A stretch of DNA of 44,903 bases from Desulfarculales bacterium UBA696. GTDB lineage: Bacteria; Desulfobacterota; Syntrophobacteria; Syntrophobacterales; Syntrophobacteraceae. Position numbers and translations under genes: made by a program. The stretch lies in contig DBMO01000064.1 of assembly GCA_002298995.1 (NCBI GenBank), forward strand, positions 5,041 to 49,943, read 5' to 3'. The notes below the pieces were generated by a model, which did not search any database, was not told where the DNA came from, and worked only from the letters and a program-made list of their open reading frames with translations. Below, one piece after another: positions 8,022 through 15,773 of this stretch. Each line of letters starts with the position of its first letter. The stretch's first letter is position 1.

Positions 8022-8914
8022 TGGCTACGCAGGCCCTGATGGAAACGAACTTCCCCGGACTGAAACTGGCGTCTCGCGGAAAAGTGAGGGACATATACGA
8101 CCTTGGCGACTCTCTTTTGATAGTCGCAACCGACCGTATCTCGGCATTCGACGTAATAATGCCGGACCCCATTCCCGATAAGGGGAAGATACTTACCAGG
8201 GTGTCCGAGTTCTGGTTGGGCTACCTAAAGGATGTGATCGAAAACCACCTGCTGGGGACCGATTCCGGAAAGTTTCCGGAAATTGCCCGCCGGTACGAAT
8301 CCCAGCTTGCGGGGCGCACGATGTGGGTCAAAAAAGCACGGGTGCTGCCGGTCGAATGCATCGTGAGGGGCTACCTTGCGGGCTCCGGCTGGGAGGAATA
8401 CGTAAGGACGGGAAGTGTTTGCGGGATCGAACTTCCTGGTGGCCTGGTAGAGGCCCAAAAGCTCCCGGAGACAATTTTCACCCCTTCGACCAAGGCAGAG
8501 CAGGGCGAGCATGATGAGAATATCTCGTTTGACAAAATGGCCGAAATAATCGGGCGGGAGCTGGCTGAAAAAGTCCGCTCGGTTGCGATAGAGCTATACG
8601 AGAAAGGTTCCGAGTACGCGGCGGGACGCGGGATAATTCTTGCCGATACCAAGTTCGAGTTTGGCATAGCCGATGGGAAGCTCCTGCTGATAGACGAGGT
8701 CCTGACGCCCGATTCGAGCCGGTTCTGGCCCGCCGACCGGTACCAAACGGGAACGAGTCCGGAAAGCTTCGACAAGCAGTTCCTGCGGGACTACCTCAAA
8801 TCCAGCGGCTGGAAAAAAACCGACCCGGCGCCGCGCTTGCCCGGGGATGTAATCGCAAATACGCGCTCACGCTATCTCGAAGCCTTGAAGAGGCTCTCCG
8901 GGGTGGAAGTCTGA
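8021..8914 (+). CDS. purC: Phosphoribosylaminoimidazole-succinocarboxamide synthase
   Basis: 297 residues. SAICAR synthetase joins CAIR and aspartate using ATP in de novo purine synthesis. Seen: SRGKVRDIYDLGDSLLIVATDRISAFDV at the N terminus (ATP-binding strands), VECIVRGYLAGSGWEEY in the middle, TPSTKAEQGEHDENIS, the metal/ATP segment IILADTKFEFG, and LIDEVLTPDSSRFWP, all hallmark PurC motifs. The length matches the longer (about 300-residue) bacterial form rather than the about 240-residue E. coli form. GGAGG sits five bases before the ATG. The next gene starts six bases after its stop, so it leads a probable operon with the ParB-like and radical SAM genes, although no purine role is apparent for them. 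Confidence 0.95.
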   Translation: MATQALMETNFPGLKLASRGKVRDIYDLGDSLLIVATDRISAFDVIMPDPIPDKGKILTRVSEFWLGYLKDVIENHLLGTDSGKFPEIARRYESQLAGRTMWVKKARVLPVECIVRGYLAGSGWEEYVRTGSVCGIELPGGLVEAQKLPETIFTPSTKAEQGEHDENISFDKMAEIIGRELAEKVRSVAIELYEKGSEYAAGRGIILADTKFEFGIADGKLLLIDEVLTPDSSRFWPADRYQTGTSPESFDKQFLRDYLKSSGWKKTDPAPRLPGDVIANTRSRYLEALKRLSGVEV

Positions 8915-8920
8915 GGTCCA

Positions 8921-9886
8921 ATGGATTTTGGCCGCATATGCCTGAGTGATATCGACTGGGAAGACCGCTGCTTCGAAATACGCAGTTTTGGGCACAATGC
9001 CCGCCTGCACGCCTCGCTCGACCGGCTGGGAATCATTGACCCGCCATGGATTTTGAGAAGAGGCGGAAAATACATTGTGGTAGACGGCTTTAAAAGGCTT
9101 GCCTGGGCACGGGAAAAAGGCGACCGGGATGCAGGCTGCCTTCTTTTTCCCGCGAATGTTTCGCCGAGCGAAATCTGGGAGCGCAGGATCGAAAGAAAGC
9201 TCTTCGAGGGTGATCTGAACCCCGCGGAGAAGGCCCGGACGGCCGCCATCCTGCTTGAACTATATAATGGGGAAGAAGCGCCCGGCGCTTTTTTGATTGC
9301 GCTGGGGATTCCCAACCGCAAGGGACTGCTGGAGAAGTGGGCACGACTTTCCCGCCGGCCCGAAATCCTGGAGCTACTAGGATCGGGCGAAATCGCCGAC
9401 CGGGCGGCGGTCGAGGTTTCCGGCTGGGAGCCGGAAAGCGCAATGAAGGTTTTGGGTCTGCTCAAGCTGCTGCGGTGCAGCGCCAGCATCCAGGTCGAGA
9501 TTGTCGAGCGCATTGACGAGATATCGATTCGTGAAAACAGGCCGCGGCTGGACCTTTTAAACGATCCCAAAATTCAGGAAATCGTTTCGGATAAAAATAA
9601 AAACTCTCGCGTGAAAACTCAGGTGCTGCGCGACTTGTTCTCGCGAATGCGCTTCCCCAGGCTGGTTGAGCGGGAGCGAAAGTTTATGCGTGATGTCAAA
9701 TCGCTCGCTTTGCCGCGATCTATCAGGATAGTCCCGCCTCCGGCATTCGAGGGAAACGGATGGAAAATGGAATTGCACTTCTCCGGCCCCGCCGGACTTC
9801 GAGACGCCCTTGCGGAAGCCGTCGGCTTGGCGGGCAAAAGCTTGCTTGACCGGATTTTCGATCCCGATCTGGAAGAGCGGTCCTGA
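8921..9886 (+). CDS. ParB-like (ParB/Spo0J N-terminal fold) protein
   Basis: 321 residues. Residues about 7-95 match the ParB/sulfiredoxin-like N-terminal domain: RLHASLDRLGIIDPP (28-42) corresponds to the SI---G-I-P segment, and VVDGFKRLAWA (53-63) to the GERR--A box that binds CTP in true ParB. LNPAEKA (99-105) begins a helical region corresponding to the ParB HTH, with the usual spacing to LLGSGEIADRAAVEV. The C-terminal part (about 230-321) is not a canonical ParB dimerisation domain and I do not recognise it. There is no parA partner here; instead the next gene, a radical SAM protein, starts on the last base of the stop (TGATG), implying translational coupling. A chromosome-partitioning role is therefore doubtful. 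DNA binding or CTP binding is plausible from the fold but unproven. Confidence 0.75.
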   Translation: MDFGRICLSDIDWEDRCFEIRSFGHNARLHASLDRLGIIDPPWILRRGGKYIVVDGFKRLAWAREKGDRDAGCLLFPANVSPSEIWERRIERKLFEGDLNPAEKARTAAILLELYNGEEAPGAFLIALGIPNRKGLLEKWARLSRRPEILELLGSGEIADRAAVEVSGWEPESAMKVLGLLKLLRCSASIQVEIVERIDEISIRENRPRLDLLNDPKIQEIVSDKNKNSRVKTQVLRDLFSRMRFPRLVERERKFMRDVKSLALPRSIRIVPPPAFEGNGWKMELHFSGPAGLRDALAEAVGLAGKSLLDRIFDPDLEERS

Positions 9887-10980
9887 TGCACGCCCCAAAA
9901 CCTTCAAGGGTGATTATAGAGTCTGATGTTTCGAATTCCGAGCTGGCGGCGACTCTAAGAGCAAACCTTCCGTCCGCCCGGTTCGAAATCGTGGATAGGG
10001 TCCAGGATTCCACCCGGCGCGATCCAAACATTCTCGAAGTGGTCCGATTTCGGGGCAGACTGCTGAAATCCTGCCCGGGGACCCAAAATTATTACTGCTG
10101 CGGCTACCGCATTTTACATTTCGGGACTCAGTGCACTCTAGATTGCACCTACTGCATTCTTCAGGCATATCTAAACCAGCCCAACCTTAGGCTTTTCGGG
10201 AATACCGGCGAGATGCTGGGGGAACTCTCCACGGAGCTGGAGCAAAATCCGAACCGGCTGCACCGCATCGGGACCGGGGAGTTTACCGATTCATTGCTGC
10301 TGGACCCTCTCACCGGCTTATCAAAAATCCTGGTGCCGTTTTTTGCGGGCACGCGAAATGCCGTCCTGGAACTTAAAACCAAGACCAATTTCATAGGAAA
10401 CCTTGTCGGCCTGGACCACAATGGCCGCACAATCACGGCCTGGTCGCTCAATTCCGAACAGGTGCGAAGAAGCGAGGAACCGAAAAGCGCAACTTTGGAA
10501 GAGCGCCTGGCAGCCGCACGCCGATGCGCCGACCTCGGCTATTATCTCGCCTTTCATTTCGATCCCCTGCTCGAATACCCTGACTGGCAAACCGGCTACG
10601 CCGAGATACTAAACAGGCTCTTAGATGCTGTGGACCCTTCCCGCATCGTCTGGATAAGCCTTGGCGCCTTCCGCTTCATGCCCGAATTAAAGCAGATAAT
10701 TCGGGAGCGCCACGCCCGGAGCAAAATACCTTACGGCGAGTTCATCAGGGGCCTGGACGGCAAGATGCGCTATTTTAGAGACATCCGGGTCGAACTTTAT
10801 AGCTTTATGGGCGAAATAATTCGAAAAGCGGACCCTTCGCTTTGCTTGTACCTATGCATGGAGGGAAAAGACGTCTGGACTGAAGCTCTCGGGTTCTCGC
10901 CCGATGAGCAGGGAGGCCTTGCCGCGATGCTCGACAAGGCCGTTGAGGATAAAATGAAGGTTGGACCGGGGCGGGGTTAA
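9886..10980 (+). CDS. Radical SAM protein of the spore photoproduct lyase (SPL) family
   Basis: 364 residues. Cys83, Cys87 and Cys90 form the C-x3-C-x2-C cluster that binds the [4Fe-4S]/SAM cofactor, in the SPL-specific context FGTQCTLDCTYCILQ. Further SPL-family features are LELKTKTNF, ITAWSLN and YLAFHFDP. In genuine SPL a cysteine (C140/C141) acts as hydrogen donor in the segment CTSD--GI-HLT; the equivalent here reads GEFTDSLLLDPLT (131-143) with Glu132 at the Cys position. Repair of spore photoproduct by the known mechanism is therefore unlikely, and nothing else in the window suggests sporulation. The gene overlaps the ParB-like gene by one base, so the two probably act together. Extra cysteines (Cys63, 71, 72) lie just ahead of the cluster. 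The substrate is unknown. Confidence 0.8.
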   Translation: MHAPKPSRVIIESDVSNSELAATLRANLPSARFEIVDRVQDSTRRDPNILEVVRFRGRLLKSCPGTQNYYCCGYRILHFGTQCTLDCTYCILQAYLNQPNLRLFGNTGEMLGELSTELEQNPNRLHRIGTGEFTDSLLLDPLTGLSKILVPFFAGTRNAVLELKTKTNFIGNLVGLDHNGRTITAWSLNSEQVRRSEEPKSATLEERLAAARRCADLGYYLAFHFDPLLEYPDWQTGYAEILNRLLDAVDPSRIVWISLGAFRFMPELKQIIRERHARSKIPYGEFIRGLDGKMRYFRDIRVELYSFMGEIIRKADPSLCLYLCMEGKDVWTEALGFSPDEQGGLAAMLDKAVEDKMKVGPGRG

Positions 10981-11080
10981 ACGGCAGAGAGGTTTAATTT
11001 TCCATCTTGCCGGGTTTCTGATAAAAAGCATCCAATCGGGTTAAAAAATCACTCCGCACAACATCTCACGGGGAATTTTC

Positions 11081-12214
11081 ATGGAATACGGACTGAGGCG
11101 ATACGAAGCCGTCCAGAGGCTGTTATGGTTTACATTCTTCATCATGTGCCTGGGCGCATCTTATTTCATGTGGGCCGATTCGACCCCGGCCAGTCCCCAG
11201 CTTAAGGACGTAAAGACCCTCAAGTTCTGGACGGGCCTGCAAGGGATTCTCATGGCTCCACCCGCCCCGGATGTGAGCAAAGGCAAGCTTACCGGAGGTG
11301 AACCGAGTCTCGACCCGGGTCCAGGAAAGCAGGGATCTCTAAAGGAAACAGCACCCGGCGCAAAAAGGCCGGGATATATCGACAAGGAAATGTCATTGCC
11401 CTCCTCCGACACATCCCGCTCTCAGCCGGACCCGAGGGCGCTTGGCAAATTAATGCAGTTTCTTTTGCGGGCCGCATCCTATTTCCTTGTCGGAAGGTTA
11501 ATGTGGCTCATTTTGCAATATATAGGAAAATTCCTGCTACAGGACCTCGTTGAGAAGAGAATAAAAGCCCCCGGCCAGGTTAAGGCCGAGTACAGCACTT
11601 CAACCACCCCGGTCGCTTTTTTCCCAAGGCAGATACTGCTCGATGAGATCCGCCATTTCCGGTTCAGCTTCCTGTTCCACCCGTTCTGGAGATTGCGAAT
11701 GATGCTTTCGGGATTTCAGAAAAGCATCTCATCGGAGGAACTGCTCGAAAAAGAACGCCGGATCGTCGATGCGGACTGGCAGATCCTCGATAGCTCCTGG
11801 GGCCCCTACCGGTGGATTTTCTGGACGATTCCCGTTCTAGCGCTTGTGCAGACCGCATATTTTCTTGTCCTGCAAATGCCTCTCGTGCAAATGCAAAGCG
11901 CGTCAAGCGGCCAGAAGGAACTTCTCGATACCTTCCAGGCGATTCCGAATTCGCTGCTTCCCCTGGCGCAGGCGGCAGGGCTTGTGATCTTCTTCAAACT
12001 GGCAGCCGGATTTGTCCGGCGAATCGAAGAACTCTATCTCTCCAATCTGGATGCACTGATATACGACCGGCTTCTTTCCAAGCTCCCCTTCCAGAGCAAC
12101 GATACGCTGATAATTCTCGAATCCCTGCAGCGCCAGTTCAGCGATTTGCAGGCGGTTCTAAAGCGTATCGAAAGGGCCGTCCATGTGGAGAAGAAACCGG
12201 GGGGACAAATTTGA
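11081..12214 (+). CDS. Four-helix inner-membrane protein, possibly MotA/TolQ/ExbB-like
   Basis: 377 residues. Hydrophobic segments near residues 13-31, 125-150, 245-268 and 292-312 predict an inner-membrane protein. The loop between the first two is Pro/Gly/Lys-rich and probably disordered. The region after the second segment contains a long helical stretch before the last pair of helices, and the tail (LIYDRLLSKLPFQ, then SLQRQFSDLQAVLKRIE) is helical or coiled coil. That arrangement is reminiscent of MotA/TolQ/ExbB channel proteins, but I cannot identify the conserved pore residues, so this is only a suggestion. Its stop overlaps the DUF721 gene start (TTGA), implying co-translation with a DciA-like protein. 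Confidence 0.65.
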   Translation: MEYGLRRYEAVQRLLWFTFFIMCLGASYFMWADSTPASPQLKDVKTLKFWTGLQGILMAPPAPDVSKGKLTGGEPSLDPGPGKQGSLKETAPGAKRPGYIDKEMSLPSSDTSRSQPDPRALGKLMQFLLRAASYFLVGRLMWLILQYIGKFLLQDLVEKRIKAPGQVKAEYSTSTTPVAFFPRQILLDEIRHFRFSFLFHPFWRLRMMLSGFQKSISSEELLEKERRIVDADWQILDSSWGPYRWIFWTIPVLALVQTAYFLVLQMPLVQMQSASSGQKELLDTFQAIPNSLLPLAQAAGLVIFFKLAAGFVRRIEELYLSNLDALIYDRLLSKLPFQSNDTLIILESLQRQFSDLQAVLKRIERAVHVEKKPGGQI

Positions 12215-12708
12215 AGAAGCGGGCTTCAGAACAGGCCATGCAAGTCGGCCCGATGCTGAAGGAATTCCTGGCGAGCCGGCCCGCCTTTTCCGCAAATCCC
12301 ATCGGGGACTGGCCCGACCTAGTCGGGGAGCAGGTTGCCCGCTATACCCGCCCCAAGTCGCTAAAGAAAAAGGTCTTGGTGATCGCGGCCCACGACTCGG
12401 TATGGAAGCACCACCTGGAGCAGTACAAAGAAGTCCTTGCGGAAAAAATAAACGGCAAGCGAGCGGAAAAAGTGGTGGAGGAAATCGTTATCCGGGTCTG
12501 CGAAATACCCGAGTCCGCACCCGTCCCGAATCCGGCTCATAAAAGCCTCGAAAAGATAAAGGCAAAAAAAACAGCTGTACGGCGGAAAGCAAAGACCCCG
12601 GTCAGAAAACTCACCCCGGAAGAACAAAAGCTCCTAAAAGAACTTCCCGACCCAGACCTTCGCGAACTCGGCACCAGGCTCCTGAAACGTATTCCGCTAG
12701 ATGATTGA
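12211..12708 (+). CDS. DUF721 (DciA-like) protein
   Basis: 165 residues from a TTG start at 12211 that overlaps the preceding stop by four bases and has GGGGGGA five bases upstream. An ATG at 12238 (MQVGPMLKEFL) is a credible alternative. The DUF721 core is clear: a helix ending in FLASRPAF, then WPDLVGEQVARYTRPKSLKKKVLVIAAHDSVWKHHLEQYKEVL-type sequence with the W---VG--- and L-V-A-DS-W--HL motifs. DciA of this family loads replicative helicase in bacteria lacking DnaC or DnaI. The C-terminal half here is Lys/Arg-rich (KAKKTAVRRKAKTPVRK) and ends in a helical LTPEEQKLLKELPDPDLRELG segment, so nucleic-acid contact is plausible. Whether it is the organism's DciA or a paralogue cannot be decided from sequence alone. 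Confidence 0.75.
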   Translation: MKKRASEQAMQVGPMLKEFLASRPAFSANPIGDWPDLVGEQVARYTRPKSLKKKVLVIAAHDSVWKHHLEQYKEVLAEKINGKRAEKVVEEIVIRVCEIPESAPVPNPAHKSLEKIKAKKTAVRRKAKTPVRKLTPEEQKLLKELPDPDLRELGTRLLKRIPLDD

Positions 12709-12725
12709 GACGGTCGTCTCATATG

Positions 12726-12772
12726 AAAAAGCGAAACCCAACAATCCGGCCGGATGTTGGGTTTCGCTTTTT
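12726..12772. terminator. Bidirectional intrinsic terminator
   Basis: A perfect 18-bp inverted repeat, AAAAAGCGAAACCCAACA (12726-12743) and its complement (12755-12772), encloses an 11-base centre that can itself pair (TCCGG/CCGGA). Both ends give a run of five T on the exiting strand. It lies 18 bases after the DUF721 stop and before the convergent gene at 12871, so it should serve both. Confidence 0.9.
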
Positions 12773-12870
12773 GTAATTCCAACCGCGGATTGGGCGCCAT
12801 AAGCGCTCCAACCTACCTGCATGAGCTTACAAGGATAGAAAAAACTACTACTGCAAAAACCACGGAACGC

Positions 12871-13302
12871 TCAGTTCTCGGAATTTTCCAAAAGTTGACG
12901 GACCTCTTCGACGGCTTTCTGATAAAGGGTGTCTTCGCCAATTCGGCCCTCGACAAAATCTTGCCAGGAACTGAAATTCTTGAAAAAACAGTTGCTCTTG
13001 CCCGAGTCCGCACAAGCCTTTTTGTAGATTAGGGTAGCCGCCCTGGCTTTCTTTCGGAAGGCAGATTCTTTTTCCTCGGGGGTCTGCTCTTTTTCCACAA
13101 TGGTGTACTTGGAGAAGGTCTTGGCGATCTCGGAAATTTCCTTCTTTGCCTGTTCGGTCAGTTGCTCTTCCGTTATTTCGTTGTTGAGGAAACCCTTGTA
13201 GCCAGGCATATCTTCCCACGAGCATACCTCGATCCCGTTTTCTTCCGAGGCTTTGCAGAATGCTTTGTTGGCTTTGGTAATGCGCTTCTCTCGTTCTTCC
13301 AT
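12871..13302 (-). CDS. Internally duplicated cysteine-containing protein, unknown function
   Basis: 143 residues; no family recognised. Two halves are similar. Residues about 13-60 (C-KASEENG-EVCSWEDMPGYKGFLNNEITEEQL) and about 95-140 (CADSGKSNCFFKNFSSWQDFVEGRIGEDTL) both have a Cys pair about ten residues apart, then W or F with a short acidic/aromatic loop, then G/N-I-E-L, then a helix with a K-EI-E or AVEEV pattern. Lys/Glu-rich helices link them. There is no signal peptide, so the protein is cytosolic. The ATG at 13302 follows AAGGGGGA; the frame stays open to 13464 but that extension overlaps the promoter. A strong sigma-70-like promoter lies upstream (13423-13451). The base composition is more AT-rich than flanking housekeeping genes, which may hint at transfer. 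Confidence 0.65.
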   Translation of the reverse strand: MEEREKRITKANKAFCKASEENGIEVCSWEDMPGYKGFLNNEITEEQLTEQAKKEISEIAKTFSKYTIVEKEQTPEEKESAFRKKARAATLIYKKACADSGKSNCFFKNFSSWQDFVEGRIGEDTLYQKAVEEVRQLLENSEN

Positions 13303-13422
13303 TGGAATCCCCCTTCTATGTCCGGTCCGAGTTCCGCCCCTTGGTCCATTGGAAAGGATGTTTGATAAAGATTTGGATTTCAAACAAGGTCCAAGAATCC
13401 CCGGATTACATGAATTCTTAAG

Positions 13423-13451
13423 AAAATATGAGTCTTCGATAGGGCTGTCAA
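13423..13451 (-). promoter_or_regulatory. Sigma-70-type promoter for the duplicated Cys protein
   Basis: On the minus strand a perfect TTGACA (13446-13451) is followed after exactly 17 bases by TATTTT (13423-13428). It lies about 120 bases upstream of the start at 13302, giving an mRNA leader of roughly 110 bases. No other promoter in the window matches the consensus -35 so well. Confidence 0.55.
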
Positions 13452-13510
13452 TGGTGATCTTCAATCGTTAAATGAATTGGTGTTCTTCTTGGATCATTTT
13501 CGAGTACATG

Positions 13511-13579
13511 AAAAATCCTCTCCTCTTCCGGTCAGTAATAATCCAAAAAACGTTTGACGTATAGAGGAGGGAAGAGGAT
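13511..13579 (-). terminator. Intrinsic terminator downstream of selO
   Basis: On the minus strand ATCCTCTTCCCTCCTC (13579-13564) pairs imperfectly with GGAAGAGGAGAGGAT (13529-13515) across a loop of about 34 bases, and the second arm runs into TTTTT (13515-13511). It lies about 60 bases after the selO stop. The long loop makes it less certain than the one at 12726. Confidence 0.5.
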
Positions 13580-13641
13580 CGGTGCTAAATTGCGCAAAAA
13601 AGCTCTCATTCTATTGTGTCTCTGGAAGACTTTTCTCTTTA

Positions 13642-15099
13642 TTAGGTTCCGCAAAACGTGGCCTGGACAACTTGCTCCGGTCTGGGAGCTAATTTGTAGC
13701 TGCTGAACTCTTCCTGCTCTTCATAAGGCTTCTTAAGCACCTCGCTCAATTCATGAAAAAGACTGAAGTCACCCCTCAGCCCCGCTTCAATCACCTGCTC
13801 GATCTTGTGGTTCCTGGGGATAAAAACCGGATTTACCCTGTTCATCTCCTCCTTTATTGTCTCGGATTCCAAGTCCTGATTTTGAACCCTCTTTTGCCAT
13901 AACTTATAAAAATCCTGAAAGGCGCCGGTCCTTTCAAAAAAACTCAAATCGGCATCGCTTTCCACCAAGTTGGCAAGGTTTCGAAAGCTTAGTGTGTAAT
14001 CAAGCCGCTGTGTTTCCAAGTAACGGAGCCATTGACTGACAAGGTCCCCGTCCTGGGGCTGTTCATCCTTTAATATTCCTAGTTTCCTTACCATCTTTGA
14101 GGCAAGCCTCCGCCCGAAAAGAGTACCCAAAGAGTCGAGTTCCTCCTTCAGCATCTCCGCTGTCTCTTTGGAGCCATGATCGGTCAGGAAGACCAGGCAG
14201 TTGCCGAGTCGGGATAAGTTCCAAAGGGTGATTTGGGCCTGGTTGGAATACGAATAACGACCGAATTGGTCAATTGAGCTGAAAACCTGATTAAAACGAA
14301 ATTGATCCATGAAAGCGCAGGGTCCAAAGTCGATTGTCTCCCCGGCTATGGACATGTTGTCCGTGTTCATCACGCCGTGAATAAAGCCCAGAGCCATCCA
14401 GCTGGTCACAAGTTCAATCTGGGCATGTCCAACTTTGCGGAAAAAATGAAGATATGCCTCGGAATCGTTTTGGATTTCGGGGTAGTGCCTTTGGATCGAG
14501 TACTCCGTTAAACGCTTTAAATTTTCCAGGTCCTGTTGGGCGGCAAAATATTCAAAGGTTCCAACACGAATATGGCTTGAGGCCACTCTGGTTAAAATCG
14601 CTCCAGGAAGAGCCCCTTCCCTGTATACCAGTTCTCCTGTCTTGGCCGCGGCTAGGGACCTGGTGGTGGGCAGTCCGAGATGATGCAGGGCTTCGCTCAC
14701 AAGGTATTCCCGCAACACAGGACCAAGCGGCGCCTTTCCATCTCCACCGCGAGAAAAGGGGGTTCTCCCAGAGCCTTTGAGTTGTATATCGTGACGCCGT
14801 CCTAAAGGGTCCACAACTTCTCCCATCAACAGCGCACGGCCATCCCCAAGCTGGTGGACGAAGTGGCCGAATTGATGACCTGCATAGACGAGGGCAATGG
14901 GTTCTGAACCGGGAAGCAATTTTTGACCTGTAAATACTTCCGCCAATTCCCTCTCCGAAGGTGATTCTGCTTGAGCCCCCAGCTGTCGCGCCAATTCTGT
15001 ATTCCACTTTATGAGTTCCGGTTTGGGGGCCTTGGCCGGGGCCACCCTGGCATAAAATTTTTCCGGAAGTCGGGCATATGTATTATCAAACTGAAACAT
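13642..15099 (-). CDS. selO: Protein adenylyltransferase SelO (YdiU/UPF0061)
   Basis: 485 residues, normal for the family. SelO is a pseudokinase-fold enzyme that AMPylates Ser, Thr and Tyr of target proteins and is linked to the oxidative stress response. Seen: YAGHQFGHFVHQLGDGRA; IQLKGSGRTPFSRGGDGKAPLGPVLREYL-type ATP-binding segment; and HGVMNTDNMSIAGETIDFGPC, in which the catalytic Asp-Asn and the metal-binding Asp of DFG are ten residues apart as in characterised SelO. The Cys after DFG-P and the antepenultimate Cys (ending FCGT) correspond to the redox disulfide pair of E. coli SelO. The ATG at 15099 (MFQFDNTY, the usual family N terminus) is preferred over 15135, which has no ribosome site. 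It appears monocistronic with its own terminator. Confidence 0.93.
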   Translation of the reverse strand: MFQFDNTYARLPEKFYARVAPAKAPKPELIKWNTELARQLGAQAESPSERELAEVFTGQKLLPGSEPIALVYAGHQFGHFVHQLGDGRALLMGEVVDPLGRRHDIQLKGSGRTPFSRGGDGKAPLGPVLREYLVSEALHHLGLPTTRSLAAAKTGELVYREGALPGAILTRVASSHIRVGTFEYFAAQQDLENLKRLTEYSIQRHYPEIQNDSEAYLHFFRKVGHAQIELVTSWMALGFIHGVMNTDNMSIAGETIDFGPCAFMDQFRFNQVFSSIDQFGRYSYSNQAQITLWNLSRLGNCLVFLTDHGSKETAEMLKEELDSLGTLFGRRLASKMVRKLGILKDEQPQDGDLVSQWLRYLETQRLDYTLSFRNLANLVESDADLSFFERTGAFQDFYKLWQKRVQNQDLESETIKEEMNRVNPVFIPRNHKIEQVIEAGLRGDFSLFHELSEVLKKPYEEQEEFSSYKLAPRPEQVVQATFCGT

Positions 15100-15494
15100 T
15101 GGTTCTTCTTCTCTCTTTCCAAAGATACGCATCAAAATCTGCCGCGCTAAGAGGCGAACTGTCGGACACTGGGGGATAAAAGGCCCCTCTAACTCCCGCT
15201 TGTGGTCGGAATTTCATGCGGAGATATTCCTGGTTTGTCTGTCAGATGGTGTTTGAGAAGAATGGCCGCGGGTCAAGTTTTTTCTCCTGCCCGCTCTATA
15301 TGAGAATATCCGTGGTCAAAATCGAATTCGGCTCACATATCGGGGTCCAGCGAACCGCGGACAATTCGTCGTTGTGCCTGCTGCTTCGAGAGGCGACAAA
15401 AAGGAGGGAAGGTGATTGGCAAAACATGGCAGTTGATTGTGGAATCCTAATCAACTCCGCCGGCCCGGTGGTGTTCTGTTCCCCTCACTTGTCG
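15100..15494. other. Intergenic stretch, nothing recognised
   Basis: 395 bases between the selO start and the HTH/zinc-ribbon gene end. Open frames here lack ribosome sites and family features. The selO promoter should be here, but I see no convincing -35/-10 pair. Confidence 0.35.
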
Positions 15495-15773
15495 CTAAAT
15501 AACATATTTCGGGTCCTGAATATGTTCGCCCTTACATTTAGGGCATCTTCCCGGTGACGAAAACCGATTCCGTGCTTCGAATGTAAATCCGCAGGTAAGA
15601 CACACCGCCGGGGTTATTTTCAGCATCATTTTCCGTGATTTGAGTGAACGGTTAATGTGCTCAAGGTGCGTATAGACCTCCTTTTCGCTGATACGGATGA
15701 TTTTGGAGATGTCCTTTGCTCCATACTCGCCCTCGGATAAAAGGGCCATGATTTCCTGCCTGGTTGTGCTCAT
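15495..15773 (-). CDS. Small HTH plus zinc-ribbon transcription regulator (COG3357-like)
   Basis: 92 residues. Residues 1-45 form a winged-helix/HTH unit (IMALLSEGEYGAKDISKIIRISEKEVYTHLEHI-type); residues about 55-85 form a zinc ribbon with two Cys knuckles, CLTCGF and RCPKC. This architecture matches COG3357, predicted regulators of the ArsR-like superfamily found in archaea and deltaproteobacteria; targets are unknown. The ATG overlaps the stop of the upstream paralogue by four bases (ATGA). The two are clearly a tandem duplication, with near-identical KIIRISEKEVYTHLEHI and KILRISEKEVYEHLEHI helices. This copy keeps all four zinc ligands and is probably the functional one. Confidence 0.8.
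   Translation of the reverse strand: MSTTRQEIMALLSEGEYGAKDISKIIRISEKEVYTHLEHINRSLKSRKMMLKITPAVCLTCGFTFEARNRFSSPGRCPKCKGEHIQDPKYVI

Noticed and set aside
9886..10980. Annotation as functional spore photoproduct lyase (splB)
   Set aside because: The donor cysteine position appears to be Glu, and no sporulation genes are seen; only family membership is claimed.
11812..12210. Long upstream extension of the DUF721 frame
   Set aside because: It lies wholly inside the membrane-protein gene in another frame and has no family sequence; the coupled TTG at 12211 is a better start.
15216..15557. Plus-strand frame of about 110 codons upstream of selO
   Set aside because: No ribosome site, no recognisable family, and its 3' end runs antisense into the HTH/zinc-ribbon gene.
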